Shown here piece after piece: positions 24,390 to 36,943 of a stretch of 64,000 nucleotides of DNA (position 1 is its first letter; the number at the start of each line of letters is the position of its first letter). Position numbers and translations under genes: made by a program. The stretch is from Archegozetes longisetosus. Its lineage: Eukaryota > Arthropoda > Arachnida > Sarcoptiformes > Trhypochthoniidae. The stretch covers positions 496,001 to 560,000 of the forward strand of contig JAEMBT020000002.1 of assembly GCA_018873245.2 (NCBI GenBank), written 5' to 3'. The notes below the pieces were generated by a model. That model made no database searches. It had not been told where the DNA came from and saw only the letters and a list, made by a program, of their open reading frames with translations.

Positions 24390-24832
24390 AGTTGAACAAA
24401 TTATTAGATTATCCTGTCTATGTGTCACTTGACTGTAGGTCATTCAAAAGTGGATATTCTGCTAAATTTCATAGGCAAAAGAGACTTTGATATGCATCAA
24501 CGCATTAACTTGAGAAACCAATCTATTTATTGACATTTTTCTATTGTATAAAAAGCTACAAAAATCCATTTATTTAATTGGATTCTTGCTCTCAATGCAA
24601 ATATTAATGGATTTTTACGAATAGATAATTTATTTTGTACACAGTTTTCAAAGTAAACAAAATCATAACACAATAATTGGATTGTCTTGCCCACAGCCTT
24701 TTCCTCTAATGGAAACCATTTATGATAATCGCTTGGCTTATTATCCGTCTATACTTTGACTTTCGAGATCATTTTATCTACTTAAACACATTAACCTTGA
24801 TTCTTGGCATGTGTTCAATCATCACAACTAAT

Positions 24833-25545
24833 GAAGGACAAAAGCTCGACTGAGCTTCAAGCTCGAGCCTGACGAGCCCGGCTCGCATAAGTTCAAGCTG
24901 GGAGCTCGAATAGGCGAGCTTTCGAGCTTCTTACCAAAATTTCGATTACTCATCTGGTGTATAAACAAACATGAAGTTTGACTAAAACTTTTAAGTCTCA
25001 AATTGCATGTAAAAAGACTGAAATTTCTACGTATCTATGAGTCTATTATATCTAAAATATTTGATTACAATACTAGCACATAATGACCAGATACATAGTT
25101 AATAATGAGATCCGATCACTAAGTGTAAAAATAAATTGTCTGATATCTCGATTAAAAGTATAATATGCTTGAGTTCTATGTATAAGTATTTTGATTGAAA
25201 CTTTTCTAATATATTTCTGAAAATCTGAGCTAATAATACAGTTTATAATATTTTCGTTATTCATAGCATTTTAATATTTAAAATAATTAGAATTCTTATT
25301 TTATGTGAATTTTTAATAATTATAATTAAAATAAAAGTTAATTTTGTCTCAATTAAAATTCTTATAATTAAAAAAACTATATATAATTTCGACTATACTT
25401 AAATTATAAGCTCGGAAGCTCAGCTCAGGCTCAAGCTCGAGCTTCGAGCCTCTATATGCAAGCTCAAGCTCGGCTTTCTGTTATTTCGAGCCCGGCTCGC
25501 ATAAGCTCAGGCTCGAAGCTCGGGGTAGCCGAGCTTTTGTCCTTC
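24833..25545. mobile_element. 713-bp palindrome-rich element of the AAGGACAAAAGCTCG family
   Basis: Ends GAAGGACAAAAGCTCGACTG and the complement of GAAGGACAAAAGCTCGGCTA. It is flanked by a perfect 6-bp repeat ACTAAT (24827-24832 and 25546-25551). About 100-150 bp at each end consist of GAGCTCGAGCC/GGCTCGCATAAG-like repeats that pair with each other; the ~450 bp centre is AT-rich and unrelated. It ends 86 bp before the start codon of the FAAH2-like gene, so it may affect that promoter. Superfamily not assigned; no coding capacity. Confidence 0.8.
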
Positions 25546-25631
25546 ACTAATTACAACTTTAGTGAAAAGTGAACATGTGAAGCACAGTTGCATATTGAAT
25601 CATTTATATATTTATTTTAGCATATGAAAAA

Positions 25632-27615
25632 ATGGATCATCAAAAATACAGTTTTTCAGAAACAATAGTTAACATAATCTCAACAAAATCTAAGCGCTTA
25701 ATTCGTATCATTTTTGATTTAATAGCCACAATAATAGGGTTCAGATATCCTACGCAACAAAGATATTTGCCTCCTATTAATGATCGTCTACTACTAGAAC
25801 CTGCAGTTCAATTGAGTCAAAAAATTAAATCTGGAAAAGTAAGCAAATAGGTTTTTTTTAATGAAAACGATATAATTTGATTAGTTATGAAATTATCAAA
25901 TAATGATAAAATTATTGAAGAATTTGTCCTTATAGAAATAATAGACATTTTATTATTTAATTTGGGTTTATATTTTCAATGATTTCTAGTTGAAAAGCGA
26001 ACAAGTCATCAAAGCTTATATCGATCGGTGCCGATCAGTACAGCCACACATCAATGCCATAATACAAAACAGTTTTGATTCGGCTACAAATCAGGCTAAA
26101 GAAGTCGACGAACGTGTCAAACATGAACTCGAAGGAAAGTCTCCATTAAATGGCCAATCAATACATTCTCAGCCATTCCTCGGCATTCCCTTCACAACAA
26201 AAGACTCGATTTCGGTGAAAGACATGTACTTGACTTCAGGTCTACATTCTCGAAAAGGAATAACGGCTTTAGAAGATAGCGATGTAATAGATCTAATGAG
26301 AAAAGCTGGTGCGATATTCATAGCCTTAACTAATGTCCCGGAACTAGTGATGTGGTGGCACTCGTTTAACATACTTTATGGCAGAACTAATAATCCTTAT
26401 GACAAATCAAGAATTCCTGGTGGGAGTTCTGGAGGAGAAGGAGCTCTTCTGTCATCTGCTGGTTCCGTAATTGGGGTTTGTTTTAAGCCAATTAATAACT
26501 GATGAATATTTTGAAAATTTTTGATTATTTCGAAGATGGGATCAGATATTGGGGGCTCTATTCGAGAGCCGTCTTACTTTTGTGGTATTTTTGGTCACAA
26601 AACTACGTCTGGAATTGTGTCCACTAATGGGATGTATCCAAAGTTTACTCCTTCAAGACAGAAATTGTTATCAGTCGGACCGATGTGTAGATACGCGACT
26701 GATTTGAAACCTATGCTTAAAGTGATGGCTGGCAACAATGTGAATAAATTAAAGTTAGACCAAAACGTCGATATCAGCAAATTAAAAGTTTATTATATGG
26801 AAGGACATAAAAATCCATCTGTTAGTCCATTAATGCCTGAAATAAAAGACGCGCTGAGTAGAGTTATAAAGTATTTTGAAATCATGGGTTTGAACAGCAA
26901 AAAAGTCTACTTTGAGGAAATAGAACATGGGTTTGATATTTGGATGTGCGCGATGGAAGATGAGAGTGCGCCTAAATTTTCTGAAGAGTTGACTAATTTG
27001 AGTGGCAGCATTAATCCTTTTATTGAAATGGTTAAGTCTGTGTTTGGTCTTTCGAATTATACATTGTGTTCAATAATTAGTTGTTTTGACGATATTCTTA
27101 CAAATCTATCCAATAAGCAAACTTTCAATAGACTTAGTCAAATGAGAGAGAAGCTCACTAAACAATTGCATCAGATTTTAGGTAACATTAACTTTCGGAT
27201 ACTCATTCACAAGAAACAAAATTGAAAAATATCTTCGCGCAAATTCTTTAATCAGTTTAATTTAATTTAGGTAACGATGGAATATTCATATTTCCGGCAC
27301 ATCCAGAAACTGGTCAGTTATTTATACTTTTGAAGCTCGTAATTGTTATTTGAAAACTTTATCTGCTTTTAATATCTAATAGCCCCTAAACATAACGGAA
27401 CTCTTCTGAAAGTGAAGAACATATCCTACACTTGTTTGTTCAACCCATTGAATGTTGCCATCACTTCAGTGCCATTGGGACTCAGTAAATCTGGTCTTCC
27501 AATAGGAATACAAATCATTGCTTCTCCTTACAATGATCATTTAGGTATTGCTATAGCAGAAGAGCTAGAAAGAGCATTTGGTGGTTGGGTTCCTCCGTGT
27601 CAAATAAGTTGCTAG
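25632..27615 (+). CDS. Fatty-acid amide hydrolase 2-like amidase
   Basis: Five exons, 25632-25838, 25990-26475, 26536-27181, 27271-27312 and 27383-27615, give 537 residues, the usual FAAH2 length. Amidase-signature serine hydrolase, expected to split fatty-acid amides at a membrane. An N-terminal hydrophobic segment (IRIIFDLIATIIGF) fits FAAH2. The Ser-Ser-Lys triad is visible: Lys about 140 in FTTKDSIS, Ser about 215 in PGGSSGGEGALL and Ser about 239 in MGSDIGGSIREPS, with spacing matching the FAAH triad. The C-terminus FNPLNVAITSVPLGL...GLPIGIQIIASPYNDHL is also diagnostic. Exon 4 has only 42 nt (phase 1 on both sides). The TAG stop is directly followed by the terminal repeat of a mariner-type MITE. 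No lesion. Confidence 0.92.
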
Positions 27616-27816
27616 TTAGGTTGGGTGAAAAGTTCGTCATAAGGCAAATTACTTGTTAATTTCTTCTCATTATTTTAATAACTATTTTAAAAAAACTATT
27701 GTAATCAATTTTATATTTAAACCATGTTTAAGAATTTAATATTACTTATTTTGCCGATTTCTTAATAATTTTGCAAAATAAAAAGTAATTTACCACGAAA
27801 TATTACCCACACCTAA
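27616..27816. mobile_element. 201-bp mariner-type MITE abutting the FAAH2-like stop codon
   Basis: Begins TTAGGTTGGGTGAAAAGTTC, close to mariner (irritans-type) terminal repeats, and ends in the complement of TTAGGTGTGGGTAATATTTC; both arms continue with AAATTACTT. It starts at the base after the stop codon TAG, so it forms the start of the 3' UTR. A TA duplication is not clear. Confidence 0.7.
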
Positions 27817-28214
27817 ATATTATGTGGGTCAATAAAACTTTACACTTCGTCAGACAAACTTAAGTTTTCTTTTGAATATGATAAAATTAGTTTTTTCTGC
27901 TTTCAGAACTTGATTGATTTAACCACTCTTTTTGACATCAAAAATATTTACTTGTCAGGTTTTAATTAAGTTTTGTGTCTTCTACTCGAAAAACTTTAAT
28001 AAATCGATTGCTAAAGTTCTTATTCGATTCAAATATAATTATGAAACAGTTTTTTATTCAGTACATCACAAAATGTTTTAGTATAGCATTAAAAGAGGTA
28101 GATCAAACCTTAAAGTAAAAAAATGAAACCTTATTCTATTGATCGCAAAAATAAAATCATATTTCTTAAGTTCAATACAATAAGTATTTAGTTTTATGAA
28201 GCGTTACCCAAACA
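27817..28214. other. Intergenic, no gene seen
   Basis: AT-rich spacer upstream of the iGluR-like gene. Nothing recognised. Confidence 0.35.
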
Positions 28215-29919
28215 ATGCGTGAAAGAAATTGCATATCGTTCAATTATCGGACCCCAATTCCACTTTCAAAATCATTAACTGAAAACTCTTCAATAATAAC
28301 AATACGACCACAGCCGTGACCACCTTATGTTGTTATATATGAGTTCTTGAATAAAAGCTCACAAATATGCGGTCCGATGTGGCAGCTTGTCAAAGAAATA
28401 GCCATAAAATTCGAAGCACGGTATAAAAATGCGCATTCAGATAAGTAAGACAGTTTTACTCTAGTTTCACTTATTTTAATAATTTTTCAAAGTGTGTCAG
28501 TGGAACCAGCCCCTCAAAATGCATCTGAATATGAAGTAGATGTGGCGACAGGTCATTCACATATGTTCTTAATTCCAATGTCAGCCTTCAATCTGGGGAT
28601 CATGGCTCAAACGGATTTACTTCAAATTAGTCGACCCTTAGGTTCAGTCAATAGGGGCTCTATTTTGTCTGCAAAATTTACTGGGCATAAATCTTCGTTT
28701 AGTTATTTTTTGGCATTTGATTATTATGTCTGGTTTGGGATTCTTCTAACGTTAATTACTTTTGCTCTAATTAATTCTCTAGCCGATGGTTTCATAACTA
28801 GATGGCCAAAACATTTCTGGTACTCATAAAGGATCTTAGCTATAGTATTTTATTCGCTTTTACGTTATTTTATCACAAGAAAATTTTCGTTTAAGAAAAG
28901 TCTTAAGATATATCAAATTCAAACAAATCTTGAGTAACCATTTTCTCATCATTATAAATCTTTTTGTTGGCGAACAGGTATTTAATGAGCCTCTTATTGT
29001 CAGACATGATTCCACAATTGCCCACGAAACCAATCCAGAAATTTATTCTCACGATCTGGCTTTTCTTTACATTAATAATACTTTCAGGCTTTAGTGGATC
29101 TATGATTGAGTTCATGCTAACAGTCCCCCCGTTTGACCGAGTAATCGATTCTTGGACTGATTTGTATGACTACAAAGATGTCAAAATACTAGTCCCAGAA
29201 TTTTCAATGTTTCAGTATATGATCGATGACCCCTCGGAGGTTCCTGAAAATTATCCATTACTTCGAAAGCAAGTTGAAAATTTCGCAACCCGCAAATTGG
29301 AAAATGTCAACCCTTTTCGATACCTTGTTGAGAATGAAACTAGAAGGATGATGCAGTTCTTATCACTTGGGTCTGTGGCTCAAATATTCGAAGAAAAGTT
29401 GTTTGCAAAATACCTGGTTAATATGTTCGGTAAGGAGTTTACTAATTTGCATATTTCTGATGAGGACTATGGTTGGGGCCACTATTTCCTGCCTTTGGGA
29501 CATTTTGTTAGCGAAAAATTTAAGCATACTGTTAATAATCTGTATGTATGAAATTTTGCTTAAAATTAAATTATGCGAAAAATTCCTGTTGATATCGATT
29601 TATGCAAAGGCTCATCTTTTACAGCATCATCGAGACATTAGAGAGCGGTTTATATAACTTATGGATTGAAGAAACTATTGATACCTCGGGTTTTGGGAAT
29701 ATATCTGATGTACTGAAGCCGGAATCATATAAACAAAACGAACTTCAATTCTCTCATCTGAAGGGAGTTTTTTATCTTTCTTACATCGGGATAGCTTTCT
29801 CTATAATTGTGATTATCATCGAACTAATAACTTTCAGACTTCAAAATAAGAAAAAATCCTTACAGGAAATTAAGCCTAATCCAATAATTAGTTTCAGAAG
29901 ACGAGCTAATAGCATTTAA
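28215..29919 (+). pseudogene. iGluR/IR-like receptor with premature in-frame TGA
   Basis: Exons 28215-28444, 28493-28819, 28978-29541 and 29625-29919 join in frame (phases 2, 2, 2) to 471 codons; the first intron has only 48 nt. S1 is easy to see: IRPQP-stop-PPYVVIYEF and GPMWQLVKEIAIKFEARY, then RPLG, M1 (YVWFGILLTLITFALINSLA), the pore region WPKHFWYLMSLLLSD, M3 (TIWLFFTLIILSGFSGSMIEF), S2 (SDEDYGWGHYFLPLGH) and M4 (GVFYLSYIGIAFSIIVIII). It is more iGluR-like than the five other receptor genes here. The codon at 28317-28319 is TGA where the frame is otherwise open for 34 codons before and all the rest after. A single CGA to TGA change would explain it. Everything downstream is intact, so it is a young null allele, a polymorphism or a sequencing error. 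Confidence 0.75.
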
Positions 29920-31992
29920 TGAACAATACTTTTGACATCAATTTTGTATGCTATTTAACTTTACATAGGCAATATCTGTTTTAAATAGACTGATCTCCTC
30001 TTGAGAAGATTCCGAGGGATTTTAAAAATCAAAGAGGAACCAGACAATTTTCAAATAAAATCCACAAAAGCAAAGGTCTAACACCGGAATTTAGAAAAAA
30101 TGATCGATTCCGGGATCTCTCACATTTTTAGGGGAGTTGGTCAGCCGGTTTTGAAGCAGCAACTACATCACAAATATGCAAGTACTGATGCTATGGTGAG
30201 GGCCAGGTTTCGACTTATAATGGCGTTCCATGTGATACTGATAAGTGAATCTCTATACTCCGATAGTTGTAAAAATTTTATTCATAAGTAATACGTTTAT
30301 CCTACAATTGTATTCAAATGGCCATTCCATCATTGAATTAATTAAAATTAAGAATAATTCCTATAAAAATTTATCCTATCATCATTATTTATTATATTTC
30401 CTCCATTGGCGTATTGCAATAGTTCAGGAGTCTCATGCTTGAGATCCTGGTTTCGAATCCAAAGATTAACCATTTTTTGTTGATCTTTTGTGGTCTATCC
30501 ACAAAAAGTTATATAACCCTCAAAACCATACAGATTGACAAATGATTCATGAATGATAAGAGATATTTATTGAGTCACATTTCTTGTTTGTCTTAGTATC
30601 CAATTTTTGACAGTTTTAATTTCAAAATTCATATCCTATGCAGTATCTCTTGACTCGAAACCCATAAGATATAAGATAGTAATTAATGTTCTATTAGCTT
30701 TAGGAATTATTGATATGATTTAAATAGATTTTCTAATTATTTATCACTTATAACAATAAGTTTCAATAACGTGTTTATAAAGTTATTGATGTAAAAACAA
30801 ATTTTTTGAACTGACTTAGACTCGAAAAGTATATGAAATGATTTGTTTTTGGTGAATATTAGGGCATTAGCTATGTCAAATTATTATGAATCATGTTTTA
30901 ATTTCAATACTTTACAATAAACAACTAAATGAATAAACAAAGCCTTAAAAGTTCGCTCTCCACGCGTCAACCAATGATTGATAAAGGGAGATGTACTTGA
31001 CGATCATTGTATTTATATATCAGCACGAATCTTATGATAATTATGTTTGCATTGATCATACCATAACATTAGCGGAAATATTTAAAAAGAAAAACCAGAA
31101 CTAATATAATAGTTAATTAAGCAATAATGGATTTGATTTTTAAAATGATTTCAAGAACTTGCAAATGCAAAAATTATAAATTGAGCTGAGATTATGAAAT
31201 ATAAGACAACGTTTAAATAACATGACTACAACTGCAAGTCTGAAATCAAAATGTAGAGTACCAAATAGGAATTCATTTAATACAAGAAGTTATCCCTTTA
31301 TTTCAGTAAAAAATAAAAGCACATTTATGTTATGCAGATATAAATTCTCTGATTTTAAATCAGTTTTTCATTTTTTAAATATAGTTTGTCAAACAGTTAT
31401 CTTTAAAATGCTTTATATTTTATGTAATGCTTTACTAACGCTTTCAAGGTTATCATTGTATTAACGTTTGCTATGAATGCGGTGAATATTTTAAAAGAAT
31501 AACAATTCAGATCTATTTTGTTTATATAAGATATGTTTAAAAACTGGTAAAGAGAGTGAGTCTTTGGGTGGAGGCCTCGAGGAGAGGACCTCATTATGCC
31601 TCTAAGTGAAAGTGGAAAAGTGTTAGAAAGAAGTAAAAATCTTTCAAAATGTGAAAACCTTTAAATATGTTTATAACATTTTTATGTATCAATCAAATAA
31701 TGAAATCACGTCTAAACCCTATGTTATATTTCTTTATCTATTTGTTATTAAATATTATTTTAAATACTTATAACTTTTAAGAAAATAAAAGATTGCAATC
31801 AAACAAAGTCTAATATTACTAAGATTTTAACGGAATATTTGTTTCAGAATTCTGGATATATAGTTAATTTCAGTCCCCAGTTATGCGTTTAGGTTTATGA
31901 GCTCGAACCAGAACGGCATAACATCTAAATCTCAACAACTTTTCCAAAAAGATAACAGGGAATTTGAAATTTATAGATATCGAATACTTTGT
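29920..31992. other. Intergenic, no gene seen
   Basis: 2 kb of AT-rich DNA. Short open frames (30100-30442, 31222-31594) lack any domain. A tRNA-B-box-like GGTTTCGAATCC occurs at 30450-30461 but the rest does not fold as a tRNA. Confidence 0.4.
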
Positions 31993-33724
31993 TCAGCGAC
32001 TATGATGGCTGTTAATTTTTATCAAGTCTTGATGAATTTTAGGTTTTTTTCTATTCATCAGTTGGTGTTTGCTGCATAAATCATATATTGCATTACATTT
32101 AATAATATTTCGCCTTTTTATATCAGATCGTTTGTTAAAACTAATTTCAAAAACAAAAATAACGATAGAAATTGAGTAACAAACAGCTGTAAGAAAAATT
32201 ATTCCTCTCAATAGATCTCTCAATTCAATTATATAATCATTGACTAAACTTGGGTTATATTTCTCCAGATTCTCGCTCTCAATAGATGAACGCAAGCGTC
32301 CTATAAGTTTGTATCGAAAGTTTTTCAAAAAGTCCAAATGAATGAAAAATCCGTTCTCTACTCCAATTTTGAGACTGAAATCAAGAAAAAACATTATTAA
32401 TTCTAATAAATGAATATTTTTTATTGCAAGACTAACGCTCTTTGAATTTTTGCCCTGAACCCATGTTTTTTGCCCATATACAAAGTTACATAATTTAGTC
32501 CATATTTACTACCAGTTGTCACCAAATTTAAATCAGGATAACATAGTTGTAATGATTCAATATTTAGTGTATGTGTCAATAAAACAAGTTTACGATTTGC
32601 GATATCAATCAATTGATTAATGGTATTATCCTTATAATTTTTTTCCATGTAATCTGAAAATTTTTCAGATCTCTTTTTAAGAATCAAATATTCATCTGGT
32701 TTAATTTGTTCTAATCTCTTCAAACAAGAATAATCTCCAATAAAATTCAAATTTTCATTTGAAGCTAAATCTTCAATTGTTCTTACGATAGGTTCTAATT
32801 TTACATTAAAATAAATGTCAACTAGAAGTCCAGAAAAACCTTTTGATAAAATCAAACTAAGTATAAGCCAATCTGACAATAGAAATAATAAAACCAATTT
32901 TTTGAAGCTATTAACTGAGTTTAAATCCATATTCTTCAAAAACTTATATTTTATAGAAGGCTGTGTTACTAATGGACTGAATATATCGAAAAAGCACTCA
33001 GTCATTGATATCTTTTTTGCACTCAATATTTTCCATGAGAGAGATAGCAACAGAATAGAGATTAACAAGCAAATCCAAGCCTTTTATAAAAATCAATTAA
33101 CTCATTTTAAGTTGTTTATTTTTATGTTTTTATTCTCCATTCCAATAATATAATTTTTACCTCTTTCGAGAATAGATTAAGAAATGCCAGAAACGAGTCT
33201 TCTTTAAAAAGCTCCAAAGTAGTCATAATCTCAACCAAATAAACCTGACCTGTTATTGTGTAATCAAAATACTTAAGATCTTCATTTCCTATTGAACTGT
33301 AATCAAGTATTAGCGATCTCTCCATCTGAAATTGAATTATAATTAGTCTTTTGGTTTTTGAAAATTTGATACATCTATACCTCAGAAGTTTGTTTTAATC
33401 TCGATATCTCATGGAATACAACATCCAAAGAAAGTGAACACATTATATATTCCGTGACAGATAAATAGAAACCATTCAATATAAACAGATCGTACTAATT
33501 TGAAGAAACAAAGATCAAATATAGTTACAAAATTTTAAAAATTACTCATCAGGTAAAGTATCAAATTAGATTACTTCTGGATGATAACAAGCAACGTTAA
33601 AGATTGATATGTTTCCAACTGGTGTTATACCATTTGCTCAACTAATCATTTTATTCGATTTAAAAGCATTGTGTCGAAAATTATTATGCATAAAATTAAT
33701 CACATCATTCATTGATCGAAGCAT
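31993..33724 (-). pseudogene. Ionotropic receptor-like gene, copy 5, TGA at a conserved Cys codon
   Basis: Minus-strand exons 33575-33724 (150 nt), 33381-33494, 33161-33325, 32437-33080 and 31993-32374 join in frame to 485 codons, the same plan as copy 3. Matches: MLRSMNDVINF, SNKMIS, FYLSVTEYIMCSLSLDVVF, LILDYSSIGNEDL, M1 AWICLLISILLLSLSWKIL, M3 LSDWLILSLILSKGFSGLLV, IGVENGFFIHLDF and M4 RGIIFLTAVCYSISIVIFVF. The codon at 33638-33640 (minus) is TGA exactly where copy 3 has Cys TGC (NKLINC) and copy 4 has Cys (NKLIKC). The rest is open. Simplest reading is a nonsense mutation; selenocysteine is formally possible but has no other support. The C-terminal tail after M4 is longer than in copies 3 and 4. 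Confidence 0.7.
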
Positions 33725-36154
33725 CTTAAATTTTATAAGTTTCAAAACTTTTATTTTGATTAATATCTTAGAGCTTATGCATCTTAATGGGAATCATGTA
33801 GATTAAATAGTTTCAACTTATATTTGTTAATCAATAATTGAATATTGAATGTGAAAAATAGTTCATAAGTTTAACATTTGTTCCACAGTTTTCTAGTTAT
33901 AGTGTTGCAGATTGTTATGTTATTATGAATAAATAATTACATAAATAAGTGTTCGTAATTAATATTGCAAAGTATCATTTGTCATCATTTTTTATTATAA
34001 TGTCATTTAAATTTATCTAATATATTTTTAATAACAAGAATTAATGCTTTAATTACTAAAATTGAACGAAGCACTCGTGACAACAATTTATATTTCATTA
34101 GAAATATTTCTTACATTCATTATCATTATGCAAACATGTGATCAGTGTAATTTATTTTTCTAATTTTTGTTTTGCATGCGACCAACAAATAGCTTATTGG
34201 AATAGACTTACCAATAAATTAGAAAATAATTCTTTATTACATATTCAAACAAATAAAAATGTTTATGAAAATCTATTAGATATACAGTAAAACCTATGAA
34301 AACGTACACCTTAGTAAGGAATATACCTGTGAATATCTTGTTCAAGACATGTTTACAAACAATATGCCTTTTGTAGTGTTGTTCAATAGTGATAAAAATT
34401 AAAGTTGTTTTATAAACTAACCCGGAAAAGGATAAAATCAAAGTTAAACAAAATTATAGTCAAAGTAAAAAAAGCCAATTGATAGTATTTGCAAGAAGCC
34501 AAAGTTAAATAACATTACTAACAGGAAACAATGGTAACCCCATATGCTACAATGGTAGCATAGACAACAGACTGTTGGAACCAAACGTTTTAAGAAAATT
34601 ATAGAAACTTCTGAAAAATGACGGCATAAAATCGGATTGAAACTTTTATTTATTTGATTACAAAATTTACATAGATTTGATTTACAATAATTTCATTCAG
34701 TAAGTGTACAATGAATTGAGTGTTAATAATTTTTGTATCCAGAAGATAATTGTTTTTCCCTTGATACCCTCATATTCTTCAAAGGGACATTTGAAATTGA
34801 ACAATTGACTTTGAAATTTCTTTATAATATTCCTAAAATAATCAATTGTAGATTCTGCTTAAATATTCATTTGATCAATATTCAATGATTTCACAGTTGA
34901 TAATTATATAAGATTTTTTCGTTCGAATCTGCAACGTCGTATTTTGTTATCATACTATGGGTCTAATTTTTACTTTGTTGGAATTTTTTAATCTCTAAAA
35001 ACTATTTTACAATAAATATTGTGGCGATTTTTAAAATTACAAAAACACTAGAATTATGTCCACCGTTCTGTTTGGTACAATCATAACTTAATGGTTTTTT
35101 TGTAATTTGATTGCTCATATGTTGCATAATTACAGTTAATAACCAAAATTTTAAGTTCAAAAAGAAAAATGTCATCCTTGTCATCATTACGTGTTTACAT
35201 CCTCCTCTCAATCAATTGATTAAAATTGTTTTGATTTCATGTTATTTCAATATTATGCCATTATTTTTCAATAATTTCTAATTTTTTTACAACTTTCCGC
35301 TGCTTACAGCTCTTTATCTGCAGCGTTTCCATTGTCCAGGACTGTTGCCTATGGATCGCATGTTTGTCTGTTAATGCATTTATTTCACTTTAAGGAAAAG
35401 GTTATTGACTATTTAGTTAAATTTATGGAACTACTAGATTTTTAGAGAACGTTTTTTAAAAATTTTTATTGACAGGTTGAATGGCAACAACTTAGAAGAC
35501 TTCCACTTCATTATGTTTTTATTAATAAATACATATTACTTCCCAAAACAGGCTATTTCATTGGAACACCTTTCATTTTCCTTAAAAGATAAGAGATCGA
35601 GAGTGACAATCATTATTTTTTTGTCTACAAATAACCAAAAAAGGAAATTGAATCGAAAAAATTAAAGACGAATTTACTGAAAAAAGTTACCTATAATTAA
35701 TGAGAATTTTGTTTGGCATTAAAGATTGTTGACAACAGAATTTTTTGAGGAAAATCTTGCATCAGTTCAGATTTGTGTAAAAATAAATAGTGATTCAAGA
35801 TTAGGGCTTATAATTTGAGAACTTGAGAAAAATGCTCCACTGTAATTAAATATTATAATCGAAGCCAGAGTTTATTAACTCACAGAATCCCAAAAATACT
35901 ACAGATTTTCAAATTACCATAAGTACCATGAAAGTAATTTCAAATTAAAATTTCTTAAACAAGACAACAATCGTCTGAGAAAACTTGTTATTGTTTTAAA
36001 TGGGCTATAGATTAAAGTCTAGAATACAAAGTAGTGCTAAGCCATGGATTCTTCCCAAAAGACGGGCTCAGTATTATAGATGAACTGAAAAATACAAGAT
36101 GTTTTCATTAGACCTTTTCGCTTGAAGAAAGAAATAAGTTCTTAATTGCATTAC
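33725..36154. other. Intergenic, no gene seen
   Basis: 2.4 kb of AT-rich DNA between the IR-like and SDR clusters. No open frame with a domain. The missing last exon of the first SDR copy is not found here. Confidence 0.4.
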
Positions 36155-36943
36155 TTTATCGTCAAAACTCGAATGTCTTTAGATTTAAGTTCAAGTGCTA
36201 AAGTTCGAGCCAACATATCCGTGGCAGCCTCAGAGACATTGGATGGAAGCTCTGATTCATACTATGGTAAATGTTAGAAATGATTTAAACTTAAAATTTG
36301 AGAAGTCCTATATATAATTTAATTGGTAATTAAGTTTTTTAGTGTAAAAAGAGCATTAAAGCATGCTAAATGATCATTACGCTCTTTTTGGTGTAAAACA
36401 AGCTAATTGAAAATAACTTGCAGGGAGTAAATTTGAATCGCTCTTCAAGTTGGTTATCAACCCTTTAGTTTTTCCGAGATGAGGCACTGCGAGCGAAGTC
36501 AATAATACAACACTTCGCACATTAGTATTAATAACTTTTGCATAACTATCCATAATATTTGCATCAGTTATAGAGCATGGAATCGTTATATTCGCGCCGT
36601 TTACGAGAATATCTATTCTGCCGAATTCTTTGACAGTTTTTTCGACAAGCTTTTCCACTTCATAATCGATCAAAAGATCAGTCTTGACTTCGAGAACCTT
36701 TTGATTTGATAATTGTCTACATTTTTGAGCAACACTTTTAATCTTCTCCTCATTTCTTCCAGTGACCACAAGCTTGAATCCAAGACTTGCCCAATATATG
36801 GCTATTTTCTCGCCAACTCCTGAACTTGAGCCTAATATCGAGAAAATTTATATTTTTTAAGTCTCATGAAAACGATACTAACCTGTAATTAGGGCGACAT
36901 TTTCACTGAAATTATAACCAATTTTCCTCTCTAAAATTGACAT
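36155..36943 (-). pseudogene. Short-chain dehydrogenase/reductase, copy 1 (decayed, last exon missing)
   Basis: Exons 36883-36943, 36422-36831 (410 nt, as in copy 3) and 36155-36261. The cofactor-binding ITGSSSGVGE loop and ILVNGANIT (NAG-like) are present. The exon 2 donor, GTAAGT in copy 3, reads GCAAGT here; using it as a GC-AG intron gives an in-frame junction. The catalytic YGMSK of copy 3 is replaced by SNVSE in the aligned exon, so Tyr and Lys are both lost, and the serine region is altered (NLKSDSN for NVSSIAS). The final exon (TPM...VDGG) is missing. An enzyme is therefore unlikely; decayed tandem copy. Confidence 0.75.

Noticed and set aside
30407..30463. tRNA-like stretch with GTTTCGAATCC
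   Set aside because: A B-box-like motif with one extra T is present, but no acceptor stem pairing or clear A box; at most a tRNA or SINE relic.
31222..31594. Overlapping frames on both strands
   Set aside because: No domain and mutually exclusive; likely noise.
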